Positions 34,302 through 42,352 of a stretch of DNA of 64,000 nucleotides are shown piece after piece. The stretch is taken from NCBI GenBank assembly GCA_002733995.1, contig NVXR01000006.1:104088-168087 (forward strand), read 5' to 3'. Both the position numbers and the translations under genes were made by a program. The notes under the pieces are model-generated. The model saw only the letters and a program-made list of their open reading frames with translations, was not told the DNA's origin and ran no database searches. The DNA comes from Desulfotalea sp. (GTDB lineage: Bacteria; Desulfobacterota; Desulfobulbia; Desulfobulbales; Desulfocapsaceae). The stretch's first letter is position 1. Every line of letters begins with the position of its first letter.

Positions 34302-34499
34302 ATGCTCGCAACAGATAAGATTTCAAATGCGTTTAAGGCTATTGTAGAAGAAGCTGAAAAAATTGCCCAGGCTTCACCCAGTGATGATGTGGCGAAGGCT
34401 GTTAATACTATAATTTCCATAGCAAAACATCAAAGTGATATTCGTGGTCTTGAGGGCGGTAAGTGTTCCTCGGGGTCAAAGTGTGGCTGTCACTCCTAG
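34302..34499 (+). CDS. Small protein with C-terminal cysteine cluster
   Basis: A 65-residue protein. Residues 1-50 are a helical, acidic/basic stretch (KISNAFKAIVEEAEKIAQASPSDDVAKAVNTIISIAKHQSDI). The last 13 residues are GKCSSGSKCGCHS, three cysteines plus a histidine, suggesting a metal or cluster site. AAGAGGGAAT precedes the ATG. I do not recognise a characterised family. It is preceded by direct repeats and a hairpin and stands alone, so it may be a stress- or metal-regulated peptide. Coding is supported by ribosome-binding site and composition. Confidence 0.65.
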   Translation: MLATDKISNAFKAIVEEAEKIAQASPSDDVAKAVNTIISIAKHQSDIRGLEGGKCSSGSKCGCHS

Positions 34500-34849
34500 T
34501 CCCTAGCTCTTTGAGAAAGGCTTGGAATGTTTGGGACAAGGCGTTAAGCGGGGCTTTGTTGGACGGCTGATTTGGGTCATCTCTTCTTGCAGCAGCTTAC
34601 TACTTTGTCCCTGTCCTACTCCGCGCTTGGCTTTATCTTGGTCATTCTTTATGACACTCTAATCGTCCTGCTCATCGGAATTGATTCCGTCATTGCGGGA
34701 GCGGGATATACGGTGGTGTTGTCGTGAGATGAAAAGTAATGAAAAAATGCAGGCAGAAAGTAGGTTGTGATTACTACTTTGAAAAATAATTTGGCTTTGC
34801 AGCTGCAGTTTCTATTCCCTTTAAATAAATAGTGAGTCTATTTGAGATT
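34500..34849. other. 350-nt gap without supported gene
   Basis: Lies between the small Cys-tailed gene and the exonuclease gene. I see no open frame with a ribosome-binding site and no clear repeat or terminator; it presumably contains the exonuclease promoter. Confidence 0.5.
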
Positions 34850-35446
34850 ATGGCAATTCAATACAGTCTTTTCCCCGAAAAAAAACCAACCATTGCAATT
34901 GTAGATATTGAAACTACGGGATTTCTCAATCAGAAAGGTTTGATTGTTGAGATAGGAATTGTAAGTTTAAATCTAAATACAGGGGAGATCAGAGACGAAT
35001 TTGATAGTCTGGTGAAGGAGGCTACCTTCAACCCCGTGCATGCAAAACCGCCCTATGGGTGGATTTTTAGTAACTCCTCGCTGACATACGAAGAAGTAGC
35101 TGGGGCGCCTTTACTTGCCGACCAGTTTCAGCAGATTCAGGATGTCTTTGATAAATATCCCACTGGCCTTACCGCCTATAATGCTGCTTTTGATCTACCT
35201 TTTTTGCGTTCCAGATCATTCAGCTTTAAGCCACTGCCTTGCCCGATGCTTGTTGCCACCCCGGTGGTTAACCTGCCACCGAACCCGGGAAGGTCCACAC
35301 CCAAGTGGCCAAAGGTTGAAGAATCGTGGGATTTTCTCTTTGGTGATACCGGGTATGTGGAGAGTCATAGAGCCTTAGATGATGCACGTCATGAGGCCGA
35401 AATCGTTTATGAACTGTATAAGCGGGGAGACTATGTTCTACCCTAG
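34850..35446 (+). CDS. DnaQ-like 3'-5' exonuclease
   Basis: A 198-residue DEDD exonuclease. Exo I is IAIVDIETTGF (Asp and Glu metal ligands), Exo II is LTAYNAAFDLPFL, and Exo III is ESHRALDDARHEAEIVYELY with the final histidine and aspartate, i.e. the DEDDh type of polymerase III epsilon. Stand-alone versions trim DNA or RNA in repair. The start MAIQYSLFPEKKP at 34850 is preferred; a GTG at 34832 is possible. Neither has a strong Shine-Dalgarno. A long hairpin follows before the convergent marR gene. The precise substrate is unknown. Confidence 0.82.
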   Translation: MAIQYSLFPEKKPTIAIVDIETTGFLNQKGLIVEIGIVSLNLNTGEIRDEFDSLVKEATFNPVHAKPPYGWIFSNSSLTYEEVAGAPLLADQFQQIQDVFDKYPTGLTAYNAAFDLPFLRSRSFSFKPLPCPMLVATPVVNLPPNPGRSTPKWPKVEESWDFLFGDTGYVESHRALDDARHEAEIVYELYKRGDYVLP

Positions 35447-35489
35447 GGTGTAGCCTCAGCCCTGTTGTTGCTCTACAAACTCTTATTGC

Positions 35490-35531
35490 CTACATTGTTC
35501 TAGGGGGATTCTTTCCCCTAGGACAATGTAG
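35490..35531. terminator. 17-bp hairpin between convergent genes
   Basis: CTACATTGTTCTAGGGG (35490-35506) pairs with CCCCTAGGACAATGTAG (35515-35531) with one wobble. It lies between the exonuclease and marR genes. No clear T-run is seen on either side; probable bidirectional transcript end. Confidence 0.65.
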
Positions 35532-35541
35532 AATGAGTCGA

Positions 35542-35955
35542 TTACAGCCGTTTTAAAATGAGTTGCATGAGTTGTGTGAAGGTCTGGACTTGCTCATTGT
35601 TGAGATCGCGGGAGATCTCGCTTGTAAATTCCTGATGAAATTTGTGATGTTGTTCATACATCTGTTTGCCCTTATCCGTTAAGACGATGAGCCAGGATCT
35701 TCGGTCGCTTTCGTGGGGTCTTCGTTCTACAATTCCTAGTTTTTCGAGTTTGTCGATTCCCACGGTAAGTGTTCCCGTTGTAATCCCCAGTCGCTCTGCC
35801 AGTTCCTTCATTCTCAACTTTTGATGGTGGCCAATCACCTCTACCGTGTGCATTTGTGCCGGCGACAAACCACTGTCTTTGACTATCGAATGCTCCCAAG
35901 AAGAGAATTTGTCGTAGAATTCTACCAATTGATGAGAAAGTAATTCAACAGTCAT
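35542..35955 (-). CDS. MarR-family regulator, possibly metal-sensing (AdcR-like)
   Basis: A 137-residue MarR protein. The winged helix spans MKELAERLGITTGTLTVGIDKLEKLGIVERRPHESDRRSWLIVLT. Histidines cluster where AdcR-type zinc sensors bind metal: AQMHTVEVIGHH in the dimerisation/N-terminal part and YEQHHKFHQEF after the wing. It follows the His-rich transporter gene by 21 nt on the same strand, so the two form an operon. The inverted repeat at 36812-36864 upstream of that operon is a likely operator. Metal identity (zinc, nickel or other) is not determined. Confidence 0.83.
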   Translation of the reverse strand: MTVELLSHQLVEFYDKFSSWEHSIVKDSGLSPAQMHTVEVIGHHQKLRMKELAERLGITTGTLTVGIDKLEKLGIVERRPHESDRRSWLIVLTDKGKQMYEQHHKFHQEFTSEISRDLNNEQVQTFTQLMQLILKRL

Positions 35956-35976
35956 ATTTTACCACGTTTCCTGTAA

Positions 35977-36762
35977 TTATTGGCCGAGGGCCTGATACAA
36001 GCCATAGGCCGAGAAAAGTACGATAACCCCACCAGAAATTCGCATGATGAGTGGCTCTAGCCATTCTTTTTGCAGCGAATTTGCCTTAGCAGTAGCTTTA
36101 AAGATGATAAAGATAACAGTTCCCACAGCAATTGCAGTAGAAAAGGCGTAGGCACCAAATACCAGAGTTGCGGTGAAACTACTGCCAGCATTTAAGGCAT
36201 AGCCATACATGATTGCAGCGGTGGGACAGGGGACTATCATGTTCATAAAGCCGATCCCAAAAAGAGCAAACGGAAGCATCTTTTTGTTTTGAGTCAACTG
36301 ATGGAGTTGCTGGAAGAGGCCTCGCTTTTTATGTGTATGGCCATGGGCGGTGTTGTCATTGGCATGGGGATGGGGATGATGATCGTGGTCGTCGTGGCCG
36401 TGCTCATGTTCTTTGTTGTGATGGTGGTCATCATCGTCGTGATGGTGGAGTAGGTGTGGGTTATAGATAAGGAGCAGGCCAAGAATGATCAAAATAACTG
36501 AGGTACCAACCTCTAGCCATGTAGCAATTGATAGTGGAACCAGCTGGGATATGCCACCAATGGTTGCTCCTAAAAGTAGGCAGGCAAGTCCCGTGCCGCT
36601 TATGAAAGAGCAGGTGAGTATGAAGACCCTGCGTCCATCCTTTTCTCCGGTTACAAAAGGTGCAAGCACGAGCCAGGAGTGTCCACAAGGGTTAACTCCA
36701 TGGAGCAAGCCAAGCAGGAAGCTGGATTGTAGGGCTGCAAAAAGTATCGTTTCAAATTCCAT
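35977..36762 (-). CDS. His-rich metal transporter (NicO/RcnA-TauE-like)
   Basis: A 261-residue inner-membrane protein with about six hydrophobic helices. The first carries SSFLLGLLHGVNPCGHSWLVLAP, a His/Cys/Gly signature like the NicO/RcnA and UreH-type transporters. The central cytoplasmic loop is extremely histidine/aspartate-rich (HHHDDDDHHHNKEHEHGHDDHDHH), typical of nickel, cobalt or zinc handling. A further MIVPCPTAAIMYGYAL lies in a later helix. The start MEFETILFAALQ at 36762 has AGGAG 7 nt upstream; an earlier in-frame start at 36819 lies inside the promoter. It is co-transcribed with the MarR regulator and divergent from the iron(III) ABC operon. Confidence 0.8.
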   Translation of the reverse strand: MEFETILFAALQSSFLLGLLHGVNPCGHSWLVLAPFVTGEKDGRRVFILTCSFISGTGLACLLLGATIGGISQLVPLSIATWLEVGTSVILIILGLLLIYNPHLLHHHDDDDHHHNKEHEHGHDDHDHHPHPHANDNTAHGHTHKKRGLFQQLHQLTQNKKMLPFALFGIGFMNMIVPCPTAAIMYGYALNAGSSFTATLVFGAYAFSTAIAVGTVIFIIFKATAKANSLQKEWLEPLIMRISGGVIVLFSAYGLYQALGQ

Positions 36763-36791
36763 AGTATGTCTCCTGTTAGTAATTTGAGCTG

Positions 36792-36884
36792 ATATTAACG
36801 CAAATACAGTCACTGTCAAGTTGTTTGATGATCAAAATGAACGACTATCAAAATAGTTGACAGTCAAGGTAAGTGAGGTATACT
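36792..36884. promoter_or_regulatory. back-to-back promoters sharing an inverted repeat
   Basis: Minus strand: TTGACA (36819-36814), 16-nt spacer, TAATAT (36797-36792) towards the metal transporter. Plus strand: TTGACA (36857-36862), 16-nt spacer, TATACT (36879-36884) towards the iron ABC operon. The two -35 hexamers are part of a perfect inverted repeat ACTGTCAA/TTGACAGT (36812-36819/36857-36864), so one regulator could control both. Confidence 0.75.
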
Positions 36885-37017
36885 GCCCCGCCTGTCATGG
36901 TGTTTCGATTGCTGTTGACAGGGGTAACAAATAAAGTTAGCCTTGCAAAACTACAATCCTCACTCATTGTTGTAGTGGGGCCGGCGATTTAAGCATAAAT
37001 TGAAAGAGGAGTGGAAT

Positions 37018-38022
37018 ATGTTGCCCAGATTAGCTGCCGTATTGTTAATTGTTTTAATAAGTTTACCTGTATCTGTGTTCGCAGCAGATGATGAAATTAT
37101 TGTGTACTCTGCCCGTAAAGAGCATTTAATCAAGCCGCTTTTTGATTTGTACACAAAGAAAACAGGCGTGAAGATCAACTACATCACCGGTAAAGCAGGT
37201 GTATTGCTTGAAAGGCTGAAGGCAGAGGGGAAAAATACGCCTGCAGACATGTTGATAACTGTTGATGCTGGTAATTTATGGCATGCAGCCAATGAGGGCG
37301 TTCTCCAGGCCATTCACTCTGAACTACTTGAAGCAACAGTTCCTGCAAAGTTGAGGGATCCTGATGGTCGGTGGTTTGGTCTCTCGGTGCGGGCTAGAAC
37401 TATTGTTTATAATACCGAAAAAGTAGATCCAGCCACATTGAAGAACTACGAGGGCCTTGCAGGAGATGAATGGCGGGGTAAGTTGATTCTTCGCACCTCA
37501 AAGAAGGTGTATAATCAATCGTTGGTAGCGTCTCTTATTAGTGAAAAAGGTGCAGAAAAAACGGCGAGTATTGTGAGGGGTTGGGTTGCTAATCTTGCGG
37601 CGGATCCTTTTGGAAACGATACCAAGGCCCTTCTTGCTGTGGCGGAGGGTATTGGTCAGGTTACTGTGGTTAATACCTATTACTATGGACGTCTGATGAA
37701 GAAAAGACCAGAGCTTCCCCTAGCGATCTTTTGGCCCAAAGAGGAAGATGGCGGTGTGCATATGAATATATCCGGAGCGGGAATTACAAAATTTGCCAAT
37801 AATAAAGATGGTGCTGTGAAGTTACTGGAATGGCTGGCAAGTGAAGAAGCTCAGGGACAGTTTGCCGCACTTAATATGGAATATCCTGTAAATAGTTCTG
37901 TTTCTCCTGATCCCATTGTGGCGGCGTGGGGTACCTTTAGCGGTAGCCCAATGAATGTAGCAGGGTACGGCAGTTTGCAGGCAGAGGCTATTATCCTTAT
38001 GGATAAGGCCGGTTATAAATAA
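37018..38022 (+). CDS. Iron(III) ABC transporter substrate-binding protein
   Basis: A 334-residue periplasmic binding protein of the FbpA/AfuA/SfuA family. A signal peptide LAAVLLIVLISLPVSVFA is cleaved before ADDEIIVYSARKEHLIKPLF. The family's iron-site tyrosine pair is visible in VVNTYYYGRLM, with further ligand regions nearby. It captures ferric iron for the permease and ATPase that follow (10 nt to the permease). The start ATG 37018 has GAGGAG 6 nt upstream. Expression is likely driven by the promoter at 36857-36884. Ferric iron is inferred; other trivalent or small anionic ligands are less likely. Confidence 0.88.
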   Translation: MLPRLAAVLLIVLISLPVSVFAADDEIIVYSARKEHLIKPLFDLYTKKTGVKINYITGKAGVLLERLKAEGKNTPADMLITVDAGNLWHAANEGVLQAIHSELLEATVPAKLRDPDGRWFGLSVRARTIVYNTEKVDPATLKNYEGLAGDEWRGKLILRTSKKVYNQSLVASLISEKGAEKTASIVRGWVANLAADPFGNDTKALLAVAEGIGQVTVVNTYYYGRLMKKRPELPLAIFWPKEEDGGVHMNISGAGITKFANNKDGAVKLLEWLASEEAQGQFAALNMEYPVNSSVSPDPIVAAWGTFSGSPMNVAGYGSLQAEAIILMDKAGYK

Positions 38023-38031
38023 GCAATTTTT

Positions 38032-39657
38032 ATGAATGTAATCGATCCAAAGAGCAGCAAGGGTTCCTGGCACGTTATCGTCTGGGTGCTTGCTGCTTTT
38101 GTCGTCATACCCCTTGTGACTATCTTTAGCTCTTTTCTAACCCCTGAAAAGGACATTTGGGCTCATTTAGCTACAACCTTGTTGCCTGAATTATTGTTAA
38201 ATACCCTCATCCTTGTGGTTGGTGTTGCCAGCTTTACTGCTGTTCTGGGTGTCTCCTTGGGGTGGTTTACTGGCATATGCGACTTCCCGGGGAGACGTTT
38301 TTTCTCGTGGGCGCTTGCATTGCCCATGGCTCTACCCGCCTATGTTATGGCCTTTATCTTTCTTGGCATAATGGATTTTTCCGGTCCGTTACAAGGGTTT
38401 ATGAGAACGTTTCCAGGGCTTGAGACCTATATGATTGAGGTGCGTAAAGCCCCCTTTGTCATTATTGTCTTGGGTTTGACTCTCTATCCCTACGTCTATC
38501 TTTTGAGTCGGGCGTCTTTTATGAATCAGGGGAGCGCGATGTTTGAGGCCTCTCGCACCCTGGGTCTCAATCCGACCCAAGCCTTTTTCAAAGTTGCATT
38601 GCCCATATCAAGACCCTGGATTGTGAGTGGTTTGGCCCTTGTGTTAATGGAAACACTTGCCGATTTTGGTGCTGTTTCTATCTTTAATTACGATACGTTT
38701 ACTACAGCCATCTATAAGTCGTGGTTTGGTTTTTTCTCCATTGCAGCGGCGGCTCAACTTTCCTCTATTCTGGTGGTTTTGGCGTTTTCTCTGCTGCTGT
38801 TAGAAGGCGTTTATAAATCCCGGATGAGGTACTACGATAGTTCTCGTGGGGGGCCAACCCTTGTTCGCCTGCGTTTGCGTGGCTGGCGAGCGGCGGCGGT
38901 AACGGCCTACTGCTCTATTGTTTTAGGTGTAGCTTTTATCGTACCTCTGGGCCAGTTGATTGTCTGGAGTGTTGAGATGATACAGGGGGGTGAAGGGGGG
39001 ACGTATTTCAAATATATAGTCCGGACCCTGATTTTGGGAGCTTCTGCTGCATTCCTCATCTGTTGTGTTTCTGTGCTGCTCTCCTACGCCAAGAGAAGAA
39101 ACGGTTCAAAAATAAACCGATTTCTCTGCAGGTTGGCAACCATTGGATATGCCCTGCCGGGAACCGTATTGGCGGTGGGGATTGTTCTCCCTCTTGTCTG
39201 GTGTGATAACCTGTTACAACAGATAATATTCCTGGTTGTGCATGTAGAAACAGGCCCACTTTTCCAGGGAACTGTGCTGGTGATGTTGGGTGCCTACCTC
39301 GTGAGGTTTTTGGCGGTCGGGTTTAGCTCGGTGGATAGCGCTATGCAAAATATCAAGCCAAGTCTTGATGAAGCTGCGGCGATTTTTGGGAAGACTGGTC
39401 TGCAAACACTGACCATAATTCACTTTCCACTGTTGCAAAAAGGACTGTTCACCGCACTTGTGCTTGTTGTGGTGGATGTTATTAAGGAAATGCCTATAAC
39501 CTTAATGATGAGGCCCTTTGGCTGGGACACACTTGCCGTGAAAATCTATGAGTTGACCAGTGAGGGCGAATGGGTGCGTGCGGCATTGCCAGGTTTGTAC
39601 CTTGTTCTTGCCGGGATGATTCCTGTATTTATTTTTATCAGAAAGATGGAGAAATGA
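38032..39657 (+). CDS. Iron(III) ABC transporter double permease
   Basis: A 541-residue permease with about twelve transmembrane helices arranged as two homologous halves, as in FbpB/SfuB. Each half has an EAA-loop-like motif for ATPase contact: FEASRTLGLNPTQAFFKVALP (first half) and DEAAAIFGKTGLQTLTIIHFPLL (second half). It forms the channel for iron between the binding protein and the ATPase. It starts 10 nt after the binding-protein gene and its stop overlaps the ATPase start by ATGA, indicating a tightly coupled operon. Confidence 0.9.
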   Translation: MNVIDPKSSKGSWHVIVWVLAAFVVIPLVTIFSSFLTPEKDIWAHLATTLLPELLLNTLILVVGVASFTAVLGVSLGWFTGICDFPGRRFFSWALALPMALPAYVMAFIFLGIMDFSGPLQGFMRTFPGLETYMIEVRKAPFVIIVLGLTLYPYVYLLSRASFMNQGSAMFEASRTLGLNPTQAFFKVALPISRPWIVSGLALVLMETLADFGAVSIFNYDTFTTAIYKSWFGFFSIAAAAQLSSILVVLAFSLLLLEGVYKSRMRYYDSSRGGPTLVRLRLRGWRAAAVTAYCSIVLGVAFIVPLGQLIVWSVEMIQGGEGGTYFKYIVRTLILGASAAFLICCVSVLLSYAKRRNGSKINRFLCRLATIGYALPGTVLAVGIVLPLVWCDNLLQQIIFLVVHVETGPLFQGTVLVMLGAYLVRFLAVGFSSVDSAMQNIKPSLDEAAAIFGKTGLQTLTIIHFPLLQKGLFTALVLVVVDVIKEMPITLMMRPFGWDTLAVKIYELTSEGEWVRAALPGLYLVLAGMIPVFIFIRKMEK

Positions 39658-40733
39658 TGATGTTGGTGGATCAGCCCTTGCTGGGAGTAGTGAACGTACA
39701 GAAATCGTTTGGACAGCAAAGGGTGGTAAAAGGGGTTTCCCTTGAGCTTGCGAAGGGAGAGATTGGTTGTCTGCTGGGGCCCAGTGGTTGTGGTAAGACA
39801 ACATTGCTACGGATTATTGCGGGTTTTGAGTCCGTCCAAGGCGGCAGGGTGTTGATTGGAGGTTCCGAGGTATCTTCCCTCGCCACAATGGTTCCACCGG
39901 AAAATAGAAATATTGGCATGGTCTTCCAGGATTATGCACTTTTTCCCCACCTTTCTGTGAGTGAAAATATTGGTTTTGGCCTAGGGGGAAAGGATGTCAG
40001 AGCAAAAACACAAGCCATCGATAAGTTCGTTGAACTTGTGGGGCTCGAAGATGCCAAAAATGCGTATCCCCATGAATTGTCAGGTGGTCAGCAGCAGCGT
40101 GTCGCCCTCGCGAGGGCGCTTGCCCCGCAACCCTCACTTTTATTACTTGATGAGCCTTTTTCCAATCTTGATGTGACCCTCAGTGAAAAACTTACCGTCG
40201 AAGTCCGGGATATTTTAAAAGAAGCAGGCATTACCGCACTTATGGTAACCCATAACCAGTTTGAGGCCTTTGCCGTTGCTGACTCTATTGGGGTTATCTT
40301 TGATGGGGTGATCTGCCAGTGGGATAGTGCCTATAATATCTATCACAGTCCCAAGACCCTTGATGTTGCTCGGTTTGTTGGCGATGGTGCTGTGATAAAA
40401 GGTGTTGTCACTGGGGGTGGACAGGTTTCTTGTGGTCTTGGAGAGCTGCGAGGGGATTTGTCATTACCCTGCGAAAACGGTTGTGAAGTTGAGTTGTTAG
40501 TGCGACCCGAAGATGTGTTTCACGACGATGGTTCGGCTGTCGTTGCGGAGGTAATGCATAAGTCATTTCGAGGATCTAATATTCTTTATAAACTGAAGTT
40601 ATCCACCTCAGAAACCTGCTTGGCCCTTGTCTCAAGCCACCAGAATCATTCTTTAGGCTCAACCATTGGCATAGTCGCCGATGTTGGGAACCTTGTGGTC
40701 TTTCCTGTTGGTACTGCCTCGGCCGGGGAGTAG
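39654..40733 (+). CDS. Iron(III) ABC transporter ATP-binding protein
   Basis: A 359-residue ATPase of the FbpC/PotA type. Walker A is LLGPSGCGKTTLLRI, the Q-loop is MVFQDYALFPHLSV, the signature is HELSGGQQQRVALARAL, Walker B is LLLLDEPFSNLD and the switch histidine is in MVTHNQFEAF. A C-terminal regulatory TOBE-like domain follows from about residue 250 (VKGVVTGGGQVSCGLGELRG, VRPEDVFHDDG). The ATG at 39654 overlaps the permease stop; two more ATGs follow directly. The longer open frame beginning at 39570 lies inside the permease gene and is rejected. It powers ferric uptake. Confidence 0.92.
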   Translation: MMMLVDQPLLGVVNVQKSFGQQRVVKGVSLELAKGEIGCLLGPSGCGKTTLLRIIAGFESVQGGRVLIGGSEVSSLATMVPPENRNIGMVFQDYALFPHLSVSENIGFGLGGKDVRAKTQAIDKFVELVGLEDAKNAYPHELSGGQQQRVALARALAPQPSLLLLDEPFSNLDVTLSEKLTVEVRDILKEAGITALMVTHNQFEAFAVADSIGVIFDGVICQWDSAYNIYHSPKTLDVARFVGDGAVIKGVVTGGGQVSCGLGELRGDLSLPCENGCEVELLVRPEDVFHDDGSAVVAEVMHKSFRGSNILYKLKLSTSETCLALVSSHQNHSLGSTIGIVADVGNLVVFPVGTASAGE

Positions 40734-40737
40734 TTAC

Positions 40738-41532
40738 TTAACTCGGTAGGTTGTGGCTTTGTGAGTCAGCCCTTTTCATAGCCCGAATGCTGTTCCCGGT
40801 TGTGAGCTGTGCATCGATTATATTGATGCTGGCAGCCTTTATAGGTGTTGCAATTCCAAGGCTATAACCAGGAGTCGGCTGACAACTTTGAAAGAAGTAG
40901 GGGCGAGATGTCCAGTTGCTGCCAAGTTGTTTTGGTGAGACCACAAAGGTCTTTCCGAGATGTGCCATATAGGTAAACGATAAAGAGGTGAGCGGAATTC
41001 TGAGCCCCTGGCCCAGGGCCTTTATAAAAGCCTCTTTGAGGGTCCATGACCTGTAGAAAAACTCTGATTGAGATTGCAGGGGTAGTTGTTGGTAGTAGTT
41101 GTGCTCTTGCTCACTGAAAACTCTTTCTGCAAGTTCCTGCAAATACTTTCTTGGTTGTAGCGACTCAATATCACAGCCAATTTCCTGGTGACGACTCAAG
41201 GCACAGCAGACCATGTTTTTTGTATGGGAAAGACTGAAAAAGAGATCTGTTGCTCTGTTGTTCTCGAACCAGAAGGGGCGACCCATGCCATCCGGGACGG
41301 CCTCCGTGTTAAGAACATCACACTCTGTATAGGTGGAAAGAAGGTGACGCAGGAGTAGTCTGGAGGCTATAAATTCAGTTTTTTTTCTTGGTGGCCGAAA
41401 TCGTTGGAAGCGACACTGCTCTTTTTCGCTCAACAGCTGGTTGAGTTGACGTCCCTCAAGATTAGTAAAATTCCAGCCTTCAATGGGCAGGAGCCAGATG
41501 TCTATATGGTCGTTTTCTAGTGGTGAGGGCAT
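40738..41532 (-). CDS. Sfp-type 4'-phosphopantetheinyl transferase
   Basis: A 264-residue enzyme that moves phosphopantetheine from CoA to a carrier-protein serine. The Sfp/AcpT core is visible: GMGRPFWF, SLSHTKNMVCCALS, the magnesium motif IGCDIESLQPRK and WTLKEAFIKALGQGL (WxxKEAxxK). The size is that of the broad-specificity Sfp group rather than the short AcpS type, so it may serve a polyketide/nonribosomal or fatty-acid carrier. No carrier protein or synthase is encoded nearby. It is convergent with the iron ATPase gene, only 4 nt between stops. Confidence 0.88.
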   Translation of the reverse strand: MPSPLENDHIDIWLLPIEGWNFTNLEGRQLNQLLSEKEQCRFQRFRPPRKKTEFIASRLLLRHLLSTYTECDVLNTEAVPDGMGRPFWFENNRATDLFFSLSHTKNMVCCALSRHQEIGCDIESLQPRKYLQELAERVFSEQEHNYYQQLPLQSQSEFFYRSWTLKEAFIKALGQGLRIPLTSLSFTYMAHLGKTFVVSPKQLGSNWTSRPYFFQSCQPTPGYSLGIATPIKAASINIIDAQLTTGNSIRAMKRADSQSHNLPS

Positions 41533-41827
41533 AGTTATAGTTTCGCGCTATTAGTTTTGTGCTTTTTGCGCCATTTTGCACGGGCCACGGGCCACGGTGC
41601 TTCGATGATTGGCCTCTGGGATAAGGGCAGATGATCGGCCAGTAGTACTACCATTATTTTTTTACGCCCCGAATAGAACACTGCTGTTGCTAGCCGGTTT
41701 CTCGCTTGAATGGGAAAGCCACTGCTTTCGGTTTTGGTCTAGGGTAGTCTTTCCGAGGAAAAGTTCATTAAAAATCGATAAACGTACCATATAGCAGCAG
41801 CTGTCGGTGCAGACCGTCCCTGCAACG

Positions 41828-42334
41828 CTAATCCGCATGGTAGGCATGGAGTGACTCCTTGACCAAGCGTCCCCATTTTTTATTGTATGGATGGACCACC
41901 TTTACCACTTGATCTCCTCGTCTTAGCGGCAAGCCCTTGTTGGCCCATTCGAAAATAGAACCACGCAGGTTGAACACATTGGAATAACCCCGGCCCGTCA
42001 GTTTTTTGGCAAAGCTTGCGGATCTGAGACCCACGGAGCAGTAAACAATGATTGTTGTATCGAGGGGTAAGTCGATTGCACGGGCATCTTTGACGTTACT
42101 GGCCTCTGGAAGATGGCTGACCTTAAATTCCTTTGCATCTCGAACGTCGATAATTGTCAGTGCCTGCCGTTGGCCCATCTTTTTTTTGAGTGACTGCGTT
42201 GAAATTGAGGCAACGAATGGGTATTTCTTGTCGATGGATTTGTTTACATAATCCCAGTCGAATGTGGTCCAGGGAAAGCCACAAAGAATGAAAAGAGAGG
42301 CAAGAAAGAGCAATTTTTTTACATGTTGAAGCAT
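41828..42334 (-). CDS. Exported rhodanese-domain protein
   Basis: A 168-residue single rhodanese. The N-terminus KKLLFLASLFILCGFPWTTF is a signal peptide or anchor. The domain runs from ALTIIDVRDAKEFKVSHLPEASNV to the active loop VYCSVGLRSASFAKKL, whose cysteine receives sulfane sulfur; NLRGSIFEWANKGLPL closes the fold. It probably works in the periplasm in sulfur transfer or detoxification, fitting a sulfur-metabolising organism. It lies 18 nt downstream of the radical SAM-MnmC fusion on the same strand and may be co-transcribed. Its sulfur donor is unknown. Confidence 0.85.
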   Translation of the reverse strand: MLQHVKKLLFLASLFILCGFPWTTFDWDYVNKSIDKKYPFVASISTQSLKKKMGQRQALTIIDVRDAKEFKVSHLPEASNVKDARAIDLPLDTTIIVYCSVGLRSASFAKKLTGRGYSNVFNLRGSIFEWANKGLPLRRGDQVVKVVHPYNKKWGRLVKESLHAYHAD

Positions 42335-42352
42335 GGCGTCTCAGTTGTTGGA

